Assembly (NCBI RefSeq): GCF_040115645.1
Contig: NC_089546.1
Span: forward strand, 2,143,001-2,207,000
Length of the DNA stretch: 64,000 nucleotides
DNA from: Euwallacea fornicatus
Lineage: Eukaryota; Arthropoda; Insecta; Coleoptera; Curculionidae
Direction: 5' to 3'
The position numbers were made by a program, and so were the translations under genes. The notes under the pieces are model-generated. The model searched no databases. It worked only from the letters and a program-made list of their open reading frames with translations, and had not been told where the DNA came from. Within the stretch, counting starts at the first letter, position 1. Each line of letters opens with the position of its first letter. This document shows positions 1 to 13,200 of this stretch, in pieces.

Positions 1-3000
1 ATTTGATGACTTTATCTTTTCTAACAGCACAAAAAAAGCTTGAACTGTCAACTTTCATGCAAGTTGTAACAGCGAAACGCATTGGGATTCTTGTCACATC
101 AATAATGTTAATTATTCCTATTGAAAATGCAATTTTTGCAAAATTTTGCCTCATCTGTCCTCATAATATTATCCAAAAATGTGGGATCTTCGTAAAGACA
201 TGTCAGAAAAAATTCACAAAAAACTATCCGTTTTCGATAATTGGTTTCTTGCAAGTGTTATACTAAGGTGATTGAATATGGAAGATATTTATGTTTTTTA
301 AGAATTATATTAATGGTTCTTATTGATAAATTTAATTGCAGGGCGACTTGTCTTAAAGATGATTTGGGTTATGCTTGGAAATATCCTAAAATTACAATTT
401 TAATTATACCATCATCAACAATAGGCTTGTCAGAATTGCTAGTTCTAAAATTATATATTATACGTTTGAGGAATTGCGTGACGGCTTATTAAAAGTGTTT
501 TTTGAAATAAAATGAAAATGATTAGGTTTAAGTACAGGCAATTGAATTATAATTAGTACTTATTTCTAGTGTTAAATATGTATTCGTTGAAAAATAAGGG
601 GTCGCAATTTAAAAAATTAGAATTTTTTTACAATTTTTCAATGACAATTTTTGATCACCCTGTATGAAAAGGCATGATTTAATTAACTGATTCAATAATA
701 GTAAAGCATTTTGTACCAGACCGCAAAATTTCAGTGCAAAATATTTCGCCATTTACGAATTATTAAAAAATACATTGAGGCCTGTGATATTTTTTTCGGA
801 AAATTTTAAGTACATATTTAGAAAATGTCAAAAGTTTAGGTATAACTAATAAGATATAACTTAAAGTAATTTATACATGAAAAATGGTCATAATGTTCCG
901 CAGAATCCAAATTTCATATAATATACAGAGTGCTCTATTTAAGAAAAAGCGACTTGACGTTTATTTCCGGTATTACCGAAAGTGGCAAACTATTTTTCAT
1001 CAATACATCATCTCCTATTTAGTATGATATCTAAATTTTAACTTTTTCCTAATCACACTTTTCAAAATATCAACTGAGGCTCATATTCATGAGACTTCTT
1101 GTATAGGTAATTTTGTTGCAATTTTATAGAACCCAGTTAAATCTTGTAGTGGAAAAAATTGCATATCTATGTATATATATGCCTCGGTTCCCAAATGCTT
1201 ATGATCCTCAGGTCTTATGCCCGTTAATGCTGCGTGCTTTGCATGTTAAATTCGACTTTCGAATCTTAAAATATACTTCACTACCTTAGGGTTTAATATA
1301 CCATTTTTTGTTCCAATATTACAATGTCGTTATATCCCAAACGGTTCAATTTATTTTTATACAATGTTGCCATAGTCAATCAATCATCAAATCATAGTAT
1401 GAAATCGAAGAGTAAAAAATTTCTTTAAACAAAAATTAGTTAATCTACATAGCTTTATTGTGATCCCTCTTGTATAATTTTTAAGCTGGTATGAATATTA
1501 TGTCTGGGCATAAGTCAGAGACTTGTAAGAAATAAGTAAAAGTATAATGAACGTCGAGTTTCATTGAAGTGCATGTTGCTTTAGTAAAAAATTAATTCAA
1601 TAAAATACTCAAGCAAAGCTAAAAACTTTATATATTGAAAAATAATGAGTGTGTTCGCATTAAAGTGAGCGCTATCTCTTTCTATGCATTCAAATGCAAG
1701 TTGCGCTTCTTTGAGTGTGTGAGCATCGTTTGACCACTAATACGAAACTGGTGCATTATGATATTGGGAGTTTTGAAATATTTATTTTTATCGTTATATA
1801 CTCATTTATAATAGTTCTCACAACCAGTTACTCTGCTGTCTTTCAGAGACTGAAAATCCTGTCAATTTTCTAGAAAATCTGTAAATTTTATTTGGATTTT
1901 AACAAAATCAGGGTTGTACCTTTTGGAAACAGTAAACAAAAATCGTGAAAACTTTGTGTTTTCATATCTCTTATTTCCAAATAATTTTATGAAAATCCAG
2001 TAAATCCACTATTTTTCGCAAATTATGAAAGCTTATAGACTTTTATGATAAAATTTATAAACTTTACAACTGTATTGACAAAATTAGAGTCGTACTGTGG
2101 AAGGTTGCAAATGAAAGCGAAACATTGGAAACGAAGCTTTCCTTTTCTATCATCCCGTCATCTTTGAAAACTTCGTTTAAAGTGTTTGCTATGAGTATTT
2201 TTTTTCTTTATTTTGTCTATTTCTGAACTTATAGAATTCCTTTACAATATTTTCGTAACACCTAACTTTTTTGCCGTACATGGCTTGAAAATAAAAAAAC
2301 GATAGTAAGATGCTGAGAAAATCTAAAAGAGTTCCAGAACGCATGCGTTTACTTTGCATCATGATATTGGGATGAAAAGTGCACTTTTCATATGCTAATA
2401 AAGGATTGACAATATTATTGGTTCTTTTCAGATTAAAATGTCGAATAAAGAAGGTTACAGTCTTCTTGCAATCTTTTATGAATTGTTTGGACACCTTCCA
2501 TCGTTTCCTCACTGTTAGAAATAGTGTACCATAAAAGGGTTATTTTCGACACGGGTTGGATAATATATGACAACTTTGCGCGAAACAAAATGACATGTGT
2601 CATTGTCAAAAATGTTCTTGGAGAATCAAGCAGTTCATGTTTGACAAGCGTGTGATAAAAATTTTGACTGATCGTTTCTGTTAGTAAGGTTTTTTACCTC
2701 ACGATAATGCTAATATTTAATTAATCTTACAAGAGGCAACACTGTTACCACATTCACTCACATGTGTGTAATAGATACATGAGCATATGCACAGGTATCA
2801 CCGTCCGTTCTTATTACGTGAGTAACTATTGTACTGGGGCAAAATTGTCAAATTCTGATACCACGCTGCACTTAAAATGTAAGATAATGGTTTATATATT
2901 GAATAATGTCTTTATAAATTATCGAAAAGCTGCCGGTAAAAAGCTTGAAAAAATGCGACGTATCATGCAGAAAGGAATCGCGGCTCCCAAGGTGTATTTT

Positions 3001-4693
3001 TACAAGCTCAAAACAATACAAGTCATGTTTAGATGGGAATCGGTGGCTCGTTATTACTTCGGAATTCACGATTTTGCGTCCGCCTGTCAAAACGCGAACC
3101 GCACACGGGACCGGACGCCGATGCACGCCCCGTATAAAATGCCAAATTATCTGATCCATCATTTCAGAAAACCAAATGGCTTTTGTTGGCCATGGAGGAA
3201 AGATTAATTCCCTTAATGACTATCTTCGTGTCCGGATTTCAGATAACTTTTTCGAACCGAATTGATTAATGTTCGAAATTTTCGTACATTTACAGGGGAT
3301 TTTACCTTTCTTCGCAGTCATCAAGATCCCTCGTGTCCCATGAGCGAATTATTTAAAGAAAAGCGAAGGTACACCGCTCATATTTCTCAGTCCTTATCTT
3401 CATTTTGTGCACGGCATCATCATGCACTTGCCATGCAGCGCTGGATATGAATTTCTTGTGCATTTGCAAGCGGCTTGTCACGACATGGCTTTACAATGCG
3501 ATTTTTTTTCTTCGTATACAGCGCGGACTATACTATAAGGAAAATGTTTAATGTATTTATTCAGAAGGGATTTTGCATACTCTCTTGAAAATACACACAA
3601 AAAAAGCGCATTTTTTACTCTAGTTTTAGCAAAGAACAATCAAGTATAGACTATAGTAAGTTATTACTCTTTAGAGTCGATTAAAGATTCATATTATTAT
3701 GTATGCATACTTTAATTGCATAGCACATAAATAAAATCCGGACCAGACGTTCATTGAGAGGTACGAGGTGTGTGAGTATAGACGGACTTGCTAGAGGTCA
3801 TTACCAATCTTTCATTAATCCTAGTTAAAAACGAAACATCTATTTAAATATATAATGAAACTCTTTTAAAAATCGTAACGGCAAGGCCTGATTGTGTCAG
3901 TGGCGTGCGTAGTATTTATATTATAAATATTTATGAAATCCCTCAATCTGCCATATAAAATTCCTGAGTAATAGTTTTTCAGGATTCTTTAAGTCAGGAG
4001 GTTTGGTATTTTTATTAAATACTTTACATGAAATTGGCATTGAATTTTGAAAATAAATTCTTGATGTGACTTGACTTGACATACTGCATGACACAGAAAA
4101 CAGGACACCCATAATAATGGTTTTATTTAAATAGCTTTTGGCATGCATGTTGGTTTATATGAATCTTAAAAATGATCAGTATGAATACTAATATAATACT
4201 TATATGAATGCTACAAACGATCAGCTTTTCAATCAAATTCGTGCTTTCGTTTCTGTATTGTCAGGAAATATAAGTAGTAATATAGAATAGTTCATTGCCA
4301 TAGCGCCCTTCTAAAAACTTTTGATTTGTTTAATGTATCTAGCGCCAAACGGCAAGCAAATTTTCGTCGACTTAGCAAGTTTGAGTGAGGCCAAAAAGTG
4401 AGTTTTTGTGATGCTAATTTATTCTGTAAAAATGTTGCTACCAGGATGATGAACAGATGAAATATAACAATGACTTGTTCCAGAAAGGCCGAATATAAAA
4501 AAGAAGATGCAGGACGTCAAATTGAAAAATTGCAAAATTTTAACGGACTAATTGACTTTAACGACGGGCCTCTGCGCGCCACTGCTACGTGGAGTAAGGG
4601 AGGTCTGTTAGAATATCAACCGTTTATCCATGAATAAGGAATTTTTAATTGTTTTTGTTTGAATAGTACAGAGAAAGATTACAATAGAATTTT
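1..4693. other. AT-rich intergenic DNA, no gene seen
   Basis: I find no supported gene here. Open frames are short and show no recognisable domain. Single CACCCTGTA / TACAGAGTG-type motifs occur near 651-664 and 920-931, resembling ends of the foldback elements described elsewhere in the window, but no partner arm was found. A patch near 3040-3180 is clearly less AT-rich than its surroundings. Confidence 0.6.
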
Positions 4694-5058
4694 GAATGGC
4701 GTATGGTGGTCTTTAGCGAAGAATCCAAATTCTGTTTAGGTATGCAGGACACAAAGGCATGGGCACGATCATTGGGATAATGGTATGGGGAGCTATTACC
4801 CATCATAGTAGGTCACGTTTGATATTCATCACAGATCATATGACTACACAGCGGGACATCAACAAAATATTTAATTCTAGTCTCAGGACCATCCCTAATA
4901 CAGTTTTTCAAAAAGACAACTCACGAATACATTTAAGCAGAGACTCGTCGCACTATTTTCAACAAAATTAAATGAATTTGTTGCATTGACCACACAGATC
5001 TTCAGATAATTCATTCATCGAATACGTTTCGGATATTTTAGATAAAAGAGTGCAAAAT
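4694..5058 (+). pseudogene. Tc1-like transposase fragment, decayed
   Basis: Fragment of a DDE transposase of the Tc1/mariner superfamily, the enzyme that excises and inserts its own element. Three family blocks appear in order but in different frames. The first, VVFSEESKFCL from 4694, is the second-aspartate region with the D changed to E. The second, IMVWGAI at about 4780-4800 followed by FQKDNSRIH near 4907-4935, is the catalytic-core block. The third, RSSDNSFIEYVSDILDKRV at about 4996-5052, corresponds to the SPDLNPIEHVWD block holding the last catalytic acid. Frame changes and stops separate the blocks and the DNA-binding N-terminus was not found. No terminal repeats were identified. It is certainly non-functional. 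Confidence 0.75.
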
Positions 5059-5062
5059 TGAC

Positions 5063-8000
5063 CCTATTCCCTACAAGACTTTGCGATCATTTACAATACT
5101 GTATAAATATTCTGAAATTAAATTTTTACAGAAAACATTATTTTTTTACCAGTCTTACCCTTCAAATATTTTGCATTTTTTAATAATGATTTTGCCATAA
5201 CAAAACTGCATGCTAAAAAAGATATTTAAAACATTATCTCTGGATGTTTTGATTTCTCGTTTGATTTCAGAAATTTCTGTCCTTTTTCATATGAAATTTT
5301 CTATAAAAATTGAAAATGATTTTGAGTTCTTGTAGCAACGGTTGGGACTCAGAAAATTTTTATTTTTCATGTCCGTATGGTTTTTCCTCCCTAAGTGTCG
5401 CTTTTCATATCTATTATTAGCTGCAAAAATTAAATGAACCATCTTCTACATTTATTACATTAGTATTAATGAAAAAAATTGTAAACGTATTAAATTTTGT
5501 TTTAGAAATTGAAAACGACTTGATCAGTACTTGTTGATGACTTTGTAAATTATCATCTAAACAACTTTTTCACGAGTTTTCATTTAAGATTACTGGGCTG
5601 GAGAGGCCGGAATAAGGCTGAAGTTAAGATTACTCAGTTGAGGAGGCTAGAGTAATCAGGGTTAACTTGTATAGTCATTGTCGCCGGATATGGATCTCCT
5701 AAAGTAATTGAACCATAAAATGCGTTTCGTAAAACTTGGGGTAATCTGAACTAATTCTAATATTTCCAATCTTTAAAAAAAACATGAAAATATGACTAGA
5801 AGAATAAAAGACGTGAAAAAATTTCAAATTCTGTGGATTTAGAAGTGACAAAAGTGTTTTTTCTTAATATCCGAGACATTCTGCTATAATTGTGCGATGA
5901 AATGATTTTACTGCACGCATATGTGTGCTTTAGATGGCGCTTTGCTGCATATGTGCGGACAAAAGTTTTACTGAGATCGTCTAATAAAACGATAAAACGA
6001 AAGTTGGCAGTTCGCAATATACGGAATGTCAAATTGTCACTTATTTGTCAAATTTTGTCTATACCCTTAACAACTTCTGAACTATTTGAAATTTGACATG
6101 ACAATATTCAGTTAGGTTTACTACACTACATGGATCATCTAATTATTAGAATTTGCAGGATATTTACATATTTTATAAAATCGAACTTTTTTGTTAAACT
6201 CAGGAATCTTTTCGCCTTTTTTTGTTTTATTTTATGGCGGGCACCGTTTTACACTTATATGCCTAAATATAGCATCAAATACCCGGTTTTTATTATATTT
6301 TTTCAGACGAGGGTACACTAGGCATAATATGTAGGAGTGAGATATATATTACTTTTGCCTAATTTCAGTCATTTCATTTTTATACCTGGTTTTAATCTCA
6401 TTTTACTTCAAGGTGGATTCAACAATTTTCGGGGTCGTATTTCCGTTTGAAATATGGGAATTACATGGCAACACTTGTACATGCAAACGGTTTCGAAGGT
6501 GGGAACACGTTAGAATCATAACCTTTCAACTCATAAATTATGTGTAATATTTTTCATTTTTATAGTATTATATATATTTATAATCTTTTTGTTTAATCAT
6601 AAACGATGTATGACAGTCGTCTCTGCTTTTTATCAAAATCTTAACCTGGTTTCAAATCAGTTTTAAGAGCGGTTCGAAAGTCAATTTAAAAACAGCGTAG
6701 AAGCCCATGCAAATTTAAACATTTTCAATTTCGGAATTTCGGAAACATAATAATCATTGGATTATCACTTCTGGGGACATTTAAAATCTGATATTTATAA
6801 ACGAGAGATAAATACAAGAGATAAGTTCTTTCAAAGAATAAATCACTGCTATGCGACAATTTGAAATGATCTAGATATTTACGAAAGGCAATAAGGCAAC
6901 TTTCGTTGAGAGCAAGAAAATGCATACAAGCTAATGGCAGTTATTTTTAACATCTTTTGTAACTGTTTTTTTTTTCATTGTAATTGGTATTATCTAATTT
7001 AATTTCTTGTTATTGAAACAAAAAGATGGCGTTTATTTCAAGCAATTATTAATATTTTAATTTTTTCAAAAAATCTCTCGTCATTGAGACATAATGATAC
7101 GTGTGGAAATTATGACACTAATGTGATAAAGAGAGCTTTTAATACTTTATTGACGGCTCCTATGATCTTAAAGAAAATGATATATAGGAATTCAAATTTA
7201 AAAAAATCTAATAAGACTCTCTCCTTGTCAGGACTTGCAATTTAGAACCTCTGTTAATAGCATCTTATAATGTGCGTTAAGATGTGGGCCCCCACCAAAT
7301 TTGAATTAGTTACAGCGAGCGGGTCAAAAGCTATGACTATATAGTCATTGAATAAAGAAAAAGGAAAATGCGTATCTCGAAAATGAATCGAGATTTACCT
7401 ACGATATAAATCGGGTAAATTTGAATCATAGCGAAGTACTCTAATTTCAGATTTGTTTAAAACAAATGTTCAGTGGTGCCATACAAAAAGCTTAGAGAGG
7501 GCGCACTGGTTTCTGACCCGACGGAAAGTATCAACCTGTAGATTCTAGTAATTACTTCATTCTGATTGGAAGGAGTAGATATACGTTCTTTTTAAACTGA
7601 CAATCCACAGTAGCTTCAACTAATCTTCAAAATGTCTTTTTAATTATGCAATTTTGGGTGGCAGGAACCGGAAATATTAGTTTTAAAAAAGGAAAATTTT
7701 GTTATAGTTCTGTACGCCTATGTTTCGCCTAACCACCCGGCAGGTAAATTCCATTGAGTAATTGAGCATTTATATTCATCGTACCAGCATTTAAAAGTTA
7801 AAATGGGCTTTATTAATATTCCAACTAATTCAAACATCAACCTAACAAATTGATGGTATGGTTGCTGTCAGAAATTTATCATTTTTTCAACGTCATTTGA
7901 CGAAGCACAATTCCTATGTCCATGTGACTAGTGAACAGGGCTCATCCGGATGTGGTTGTTTTACATCACAAACGCCTGTCGTATTCACTTAACTTAGTAC

Positions 8001-8807
8001 ACATACATAAATTAGAAAGTACCATCGGACGAAAATAAATGTATTCCGGACAGTACCATAAACTAGTTCGGCCTCAATGCGAAACGCTGGAAAATTCAAA
8101 GTCTTGCAAATAATATTGAATATTACATCTGCTATAAATTCCGTAACTGTTGTGATAATGGAAACACAATGGAGACTGCGGTTGGACTATTGTTTTATCG
8201 GTCCATCTCGAGCGCTTGTTATTATAATTGCAGAAAACTACCACAAATCTGAACGTTTCCTGCTTACCATATTTACATACAGCCCCATTCTGACCTACTG
8301 ATAAAAGGATTTATGCGGATTTACAAATATGTATGTACCTGAAAGTCTAATGGTTAATGCGAAAAGGTTGGCTCTTGGGTTCCAAGAATGTCATTTTTTA
8401 ATCGAGAGCGTTAGTTAAGTACATCATTAATAAGTCTTTTATAGGTTTATAGCAGCGTAAAGTAGATTAGATCGAATTGTTTCACACGTTACGACATAAA
8501 TGAGCAACGTGTTATGTAAGTCTTGTATGGCGTGTTATTAATTATGCTTATAGCAAGGCACCTATTAGAAATGTTATCGTGATATTAATTATGATTTTGA
8601 TAAATAATTTCATTAGCCGATATATCAGAAAGCTCATATTAGCAGGCAGTTGGGGGTATTTTTGAAGGAGGGTGTAATTTCGAAAGGAAGAGAGTTTGAT
8701 AACCTTTTTAACATTAGTTTCACAAATGATCATAAAAAAAACTCCGGAAGTAGGGCGTTGATTAAACAATTTTCTATATCGTCATTACCATCAAACATTT
8801 GTTGTCA
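5063..8807. other. AT-rich intergenic DNA, no gene seen
   Basis: About 3.7 kb without a supported gene, RNA or recognisable transposon. Short open frames are explained by chance in AT-rich DNA. Confidence 0.6.
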
Positions 8808-8809
8808 TA

Positions 8810-8860
8810 CACTCAATCAAACTTATATAGCATCACCCAGTATTTTGCAAGAAAGTGTTT
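8810..8860 (+). repeat. Left TIR of Tc1-like element
   Basis: CACTCAATCAAA and CCAGTATTTTGCA blocks, mirrored at 10243-10292. Confidence 0.9.
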
Positions 8861-9027
8861 TTACTGATTTGTTTTTACATTCAAAATAAAAATGTTGCAT
8901 TTAGTGATAAACAACGTTTGGTTCAATAACACATTAATGTTAGTACATCGGTAGAACAGACTTTATTAATTTAGAAGTCACGTCTCAGTTTTTCTCATTT
9001 GAATTTTTTGTTTCAAACTGCCTTAAA

Positions 9028-10099
9028 ATGCCTTTTGTGGGATTTTCAGATGTAGAGAGGAAGAATAATTGCATTAGTGGGGCTGGGTATGTCTCAAAGA
9101 ACTGTTGCCCGGACAGTTAGTGTTTCGCAAGGGGTGATTTCAAAAACTTGTTCAAGATACTTAGATTTAGGAACGTTGCAAAACAGGCCAAGAAGAAGTC
9201 GCCAAAACGTTACTACAGATCGACAAGACCGATTTTTAGTGCAAATTGCTAGAAGAAATCCAACGGTAACAATTCCAGAGTTTCAAAGGCAATTTTTACA
9301 AGTGACGGAGATACGCATGTCGGTGGAAACAAATAGAAAACGACTTAGAGCTAGAGAATTAATTAGTCAAAGGGTATTAAAAGTCACCAAATTGACGAGA
9401 CAACATAAACGCGATAGATTAAATTGGTGTTTGCAGCACCAAAATTGGACAATGGACAAATGGCGAAATGTCCTGTTTTCGGACGAAACCAGGATTGGTC
9501 TTAGATGTGATGATCGACGATTCCAAGTTTTAAGAGGCCGTAGAAGGCAAACCAGGCTCTAAACTGCCCGATCTGTCCCGAAATATAAAGGGGGAACAGT
9601 AATGTTTTGGGGCAGCATAATGATAAGAGAAAAAACTCCCTTAATTCCCAGTCGACCCAGCTTAACTGGACAGAGGTACGTAGATTTGGTGTTCCAACCA
9701 ACAATGACAACTTGGAGAGGTGCTGTTGGAGAGAATTTTGTATTTATGCACGACAATGCCCCACCGTATACCAGTAGCGTCGCGAAAAATACCATGGAAA
9801 CGGAAGGTGTCAGAGTTTTAACGTGGCCTGTTTATTCTCCAGACCTGAATTCGGTAGAACATTTATGGGACATGATTAAAAGAAAGGTTAAGGCTCGTCA
9901 ACACAATCTGGGAGATGCAGAAGAACTAGTAGGAGTAGTTCTTGAAAAATGGAGAAATCTTCCTCAAGATAAAATTGAAAACCTTTTGAGAAACATGTTC
10001 CGCCGCATTCGTTCTTGCATTGAAGTTAGTGGTGAAAATATAGATTACGAAAACACCCAAAAACTCCATAATTTCATTTATAATTTGAATTTCTTATAA
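9028..10099 (+). pseudogene. Tc1-like transposase, one frameshift and one stop
   Basis: DDE transposase of the Tc1 type, needed for excision and integration of the element at 8810-10292. The likely start is the ATG at 9028 (MPFVGFSDVER), after which one frame change near 9058-9062 leads into the main frame (RIIALVGLGMSQRTVA), a helix-turn-helix DNA-binding region. The main frame then runs to 9559, is cut by a TAA at 9560-9562, and continues in the same frame to 10099. Catalytic blocks are visible: VLFSDETRIG (9470-9500), VMFWGSI (9600-9620), FMHDNAPPYTS (second core aspartate, 9740-9775) and SPDLNSVEHLWD (final acidic residue, 9838-9873). Only two lesions in about 350 codons suggest recent inactivation. 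Translation of the ORF from the GTG at 9077 would miss the N-terminus. Confidence 0.88.
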
Positions 10100-10242
10100 A
10101 TCCTGCTTTTACAAAATGGGAGCCTTTAATTTATTTTCGTTATTACATACAGAATTGTTTTTTTTTCTTTCTTTGAATTCTTGCAACATAAATATTTTTT
10201 GAAATTGATCTTTAAATTTCTAGCACGTTATTTCCATCAAAA

Positions 10243-10292
10243 ATAATTTCTGTGCAAAATACTGGATAATTCCATAGAAATTTGATTGAGTG
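10243..10292 (-). repeat. Right TIR of Tc1-like element
   Basis: Reverse complement matches the left end at 8810 in both the terminal 12-mer and the internal 13-mer, with equal spacing. Confidence 0.9.
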
Positions 10293-13200
10293 TATATGAA
10301 TTGATCCTAGACAAGAGTCTGACATTTCCATCCCATTAACGTTTCTTTAATGATCACTCTCGACTATACACATGATTTCGCAAACCTTTTTTATATAAAC
10401 TTAAAATGCAATTTTAGGATTTAAATGATGGATCCGACTATCGTCAACCTTATTTTAGAATGTTGTTCCTCAAACGCTGCATAAACATCTTCGAAACTAT
10501 TGAAGAGACTTCTCTGTTTTTAATTCTCCCAATATTGGTCACCAACCGATTTTGGGCTTAATGTTATTTTTCTCTTTCTCACTAATTTGAACGACATATG
10601 TTTTATAAAAAGAATTCTAAAAGTTAAATTACATTCAGACGTCTTCAGTCAGTAGCTGTGATTTTTTCCATACACCTGCGTAATGGGAATCTTTTGAGTT
10701 ACGTGGTTATTTTAATAGCCATTTTCGAAATTTTGAAACTATACTTAAAATAAACTTACCTTAAACTATAATGTCATCATGCTATGACCCCATTTGTGCG
10801 ATTTAGGCTCAATATAAGGTTCAAATCGATTGATTGTAGCGAAAAAAAGTACCACAAAATTTCTAAAAAGGGGAGTTACTTGCTTTTTGAAATTCAAACT
10901 GTATTTGTACAATCTTGATCGCCAAGATCCCGGGGTACGTAGAGCCATTGCTTTCCAATTCTTTAATTTTTTTTAATTTCTACTTAATTTTGAAGATATA
11001 AGCTCTACATTTTAATACGGATCTGCGTTTTTCATAGTATTTAAAAAATAATTTTTACCTTTATTTCATTTATCAATCACCCAGTTCCATGATTCCAGAC
11101 GTTAGGCTGCTTTACGGAAAATTCAATTCGATTCATTGAATGGACGATTCATATTTTCAGTTAGGCTGGTCTACAGTCAACTATTGTAACATTGATTTTA
11201 CATTGTTTATTCATATTAATTCACACGTTTAAGCCATGGCCAAACAATACAAAATAAATGTTGCAATATTTTAGCATGACCGTTATCGTGACTAGACCGT
11301 GACCTGGCCGATGATATGAGTAGTCATTAAAAGTAAATGGCCATTTTCAGGACAGTCAAGAGTTGATGATTTCTATGACACGTTGTCCTTCAAGTGACTT
11401 TAAATTGGAGCTGACCTCATATTTGGTCTCGCTTTCAAACAGTTTCAGATAGTTACAGTGTTGTACGACTGCCTCCTCTAGTGTATGTGATTTGGCTTAT
11501 TATTACAATATGTAAAACATACATTATAAATACATACATATTATGTTACACGTAATAATAAAGCATTCTTAAATATGTTTTGAAGGATCAGTTCTAGATG
11601 TTTCATTAAATACTTATTTCTATTTAGTTGAAGATCAATAAACACAAAACGACCATAGAAAAGAGTAGGATGATCAACAAGAAGAGTGATAAATTTTCGA
11701 AACTTATTTTAAATTCAGTTACTTCAGCAACGAGGGGGTAGTGCAATTTTTAGGTGGAAATTCTCCCTTATACGACAAAAGGTACATAGTAAACAGTAAG
11801 TTCATCATATGTCTGCTAAGTTATATTATTTTTTTTCGCACGAAAGGGCAAACAAGAATGGAATATACAAAAATGTTTGTTAAACGGGTGTGGACATGTA
11901 AATAGCGTTAGGTTTCACAACAGTAACATTTTAGCAACTGAAAAATTGAACCAGTGGTACCACGGCTTTCTCAGTATTATAACCACCATTTTTTGTTTGA
12001 TTTTGTCTCTTATTAGAAACTCGAAATATGCTTAGACGCAGATGATTTCTCGAAGAATTAATAATAATAAGAAAAATTCAAAATTGAATTTGCCATGAAG
12101 CTGGTACACCTTAATTATAAATTATATTAGGGTTATAAAAAATAACAAAACTTTAGGGCTGGCCCCCTTCTATAGAATAAAATACATATATTTTCAAAAT
12201 TTGGGTGTTCTAAGTTAAGGGATTGTTGAAAATGCAGAGTTTTTTCGAATTTTTTTAACATATTCTCTGAAATCTACATCTCAACAAATGCAGGCAAAAG
12301 AAAAAAAATGCATTAAAAAAATCGACTGGTTTTGGGATCATTTACGTGCACCTATAGTTTCTATTACTTTGAATCACCATGTATTCGGAGGAATAGTATT
12401 GAATACGAAATTTCCCAAGTGACGTTACTTTTAATCTTATTGGATTTAAGAAGACTTCGTTTATGCCACGTTAAAATACTGATATAGGCGATGTAAACCA
12501 TTTTGCAAACAACACCTTTTCTATAAAGATGCCTTCTCTGAGAAGGCAGTAACGTGTTTTAGTACCTCCATTCCAAAGCTGTACCTGCTGACAGCAGAGA
12601 AAATTTTGTTTGAAAAACTACCAAAAATACCTTATAGCCGCACCAACCTCGTGCTTAATTAACCATAAAATTTTAACTTAATTCACAAGTGGTGAAAAAA
12701 TTCCTGGTACTCTCTTTTTTAGCTTGACATTTTCCGAACTTTTATGACATTTCGACGTGATGCTATTTCTGTATTTTTATAGTCGTTTACAATCTGGGCG
12801 CATCTTCAACTCGAAACGCCATAAATAGTTGGAAAGTTCCTTTTAACTTATGCAATGGCGTAGTTAATTCTGGTCTTATATTAAAGTTTCCTAACTGAAG
12901 TATAGTTTTGAAACATGTAATTTTACATGTCCGGCAATGTTTTAAAGCCATCTCCCCGAGAGTACCAAGTCGTGATACTACCGTCGGCACGAAAAAACAC
13001 ACTGTGGGGCTAATAAAAATAATTATTCCCCCAGACATAACCTAATGAGACTTAATGGGCGACATGTTTCTAGAAAACTGTGTACCCGTGTATCTGAATA
13101 TAAAAGCGCTTCGGTAAGCGGCCTTAAATCTCTGGCGGTTGTACAAATATTTGTGGAAGCTACCTAAGTAGTACCACGTGGCGTTTGTGATAAAAAAAGT

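Larger units (their letters stand above)
8810..10292 (+). mobile_element. Tc1-like DNA transposon, nearly complete
   Basis: Element of 1483 bp bounded by terminal inverted repeats and flanked on each side by the dinucleotide TA (8808-8809 and 10293-10294), the target duplication of the Tc1/mariner superfamily. Both ends read inward as CACTCAATCAAA, then 15 variable bases, then CCAGTATTTTGCA, with identical spacing, giving an imperfect TIR of at least 40 bp. The single transposase frame lies in the middle on the plus strand. Length and layout are normal for the family. Confidence 0.92.

Noticed and set aside
651..1110. CACCCTGTA at 651 and TACAGAGTG at 922 as a foldback pair
   Set aside because: The words point the wrong way to be two ends of one element and no matching arms were found beside them.
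2764..3207. 147-codon frame in a GC-richer patch
   Set aside because: No domain was recognised, overlapping frames are open on both strands, and the less AT-rich composition alone lengthens chance frames.
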